A stretch of DNA of 13,311 bases, from the NCBI GenBank assembly GCA_964390795.1, contig CAYMLQ010000140.1:1-13311 (forward strand), in the 5' to 3' direction. The translations under genes were made by a program, and so were the position numbers. Positions within the stretch are counted from its first letter, which is position 1. Every line of letters starts with the position of its first letter. Below the pieces are notes generated by a model. That model ran no database searches and was not told where the DNA came from. It saw nothing but the letters and a program-made list of their open reading frames with translations. Shown piece after piece: positions 12,916 through 13,311 of this stretch. The DNA is from CAYMLQ01 sp964390795 (GTDB taxonomy: Bacteria > Verrucomicrobiota > Kiritimatiellia > RFP12 > UBA1067).

Positions 12916-13311
12916 TTAGTTGAAGACCTCGTCGAGCTGGCTCTGCGCCTCGGCCTGAAGCGCCGCCATATCCTCTTCGCTGATCGGCTCGGTCAGCGGC
13001 ACGAGCTTGATGTGGCGGTGCAGCGGGAAGCCGGTGCCGCCAGGGATCAGATGCCCGAGGATCACGTTCTCCTTGAAGCCGCGCAGTTCGTCCACACGGC
13101 CCATCGTGGCCGCGTCGGTGAGCACGCGCGTCGTGTCTTGGAAGGAGGCCGCCGAGATGAAGCTGTCCGTCTCGAGCGAGGCTTTGGTGATGCCCAGCAA
13201 GGCGGGCTGCGCCTCGGCCGGGCGCTTGCCTTCCGCAACGATCTCCTCGTTGATCTCCAAGAACTTCTGACGCGAGACCTGCTCGCCCCACAGGAAGTCG
13301 GTATCGCCCGG
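12916..13311 (-). CDS. rpoC: DNA-directed RNA polymerase subunit beta' (C-terminal 131 residues)
   Basis: The frame runs from the right edge to a TAA at 12916-12918. It begins PGDTDFLWGEQVSRQKFLE and includes ALLGITKASLETDSFISAAS, SFQDTTRVLTDAATMGRVDE and LRGFKENVILGHLIPGGTG. This is the near-invariant C-terminal region of RpoC, including part of the trigger-loop-proximal and jaw-following segment that contacts omega. The tail (LTEPISEEDMAALQAEAQSQLDEVFN) is lineage-specific. RpoC is a core, vertically inherited subunit. Its place here anchors the right end as stable chromosome, while mobile-element debris accumulates just beyond its terminator. The start of the gene is outside the window. 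Confidence 0.97.
   Translation of the reverse strand, partial: PGDTDFLWGEQVSRQKFLEINEEIVAEGKRPAEAQPALLGITKASLETDSFISAASFQDTTRVLTDAATMGRVDELRGFKENVILGHLIPGGTGFPLHRHIKLVPLTEPISEEDMAALQAEAQSQLDEVFN

Noticed and set aside
12749..13291. A 180-codon minus-strand frame overlapping the rpoC end
   Set aside because: It is in the wrong frame relative to the unmistakable RpoC C-terminus and reads through the terminator hairpin.

Overview
The window is GC-rich and reads like a chromosome segment from the Planctomycetes-Verrucomicrobia-Chlamydiae superphylum, most likely a Kiritimatiellota/Lentisphaerota-type carbohydrate degrader. That placement is an inference. It rests on family content: twin-arginine-targeted Gfo/Idh/MocA and aldolase-like proteins, multi-LamG secreted proteins, a XylR-type AraC regulator and a squalene-cyclase-repeat lipoprotein. 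No 16S rRNA or other direct marker is present, although the C-terminus of RpoC at the right edge would allow phylogenetic placement.

Left and centre (1-9401). A truncated serine hydrolase (beta-lactamase/esterase fold) enters from the left. It converges on four minus-strand genes that appear to form a polysaccharide-utilisation locus. In transcription order these are a secreted triple-LamG protein, a LamG + GH39-like glycoside hydrolase, a Tat-exported Gfo/Idh/MocA oxidoreductase and a Tat-lipoprotein DapA-like protein. The first two are 15 nt apart and follow a promoter-like site at 8060-8087. The last two have their own strong promoter-like site at 3156-3184. A XylR-like regulator (LacI-type sugar-binding domain plus AraC DNA-binding domain) is divergent from the LamG gene and is the obvious candidate controller.

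Right-centre (9408-11418). A prenyltransferase/squalene-cyclase-repeat lipoprotein (minus) is divergent from a small lipoprotein (plus) that has a pseudopilin-like segment and a perfect EF-hand/dockerin-like calcium loop. Promoter-like sites for both lie in the 274-nt gap between them.

Repeat-rich island (11419-12855). This stretch is dense in intergenic repeats: two GC-rich hairpins, several arrays of an exact 7-bp period, and a 91-bp direct repeat present twice. The repeats bracket a compact hicB-hicA toxin-antitoxin pair in antitoxin-first order with a 4-nt overlap. The second 91-bp copy is joined to what looks like a transposase fragment. The same heptamer element also occurs at 1565-1618, so it is dispersed.

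Right edge (12854-13311). A perfect 13-bp stem terminator with T-runs on both sides closes rpoC, whose last 131 codons run in from the right edge on the minus strand.
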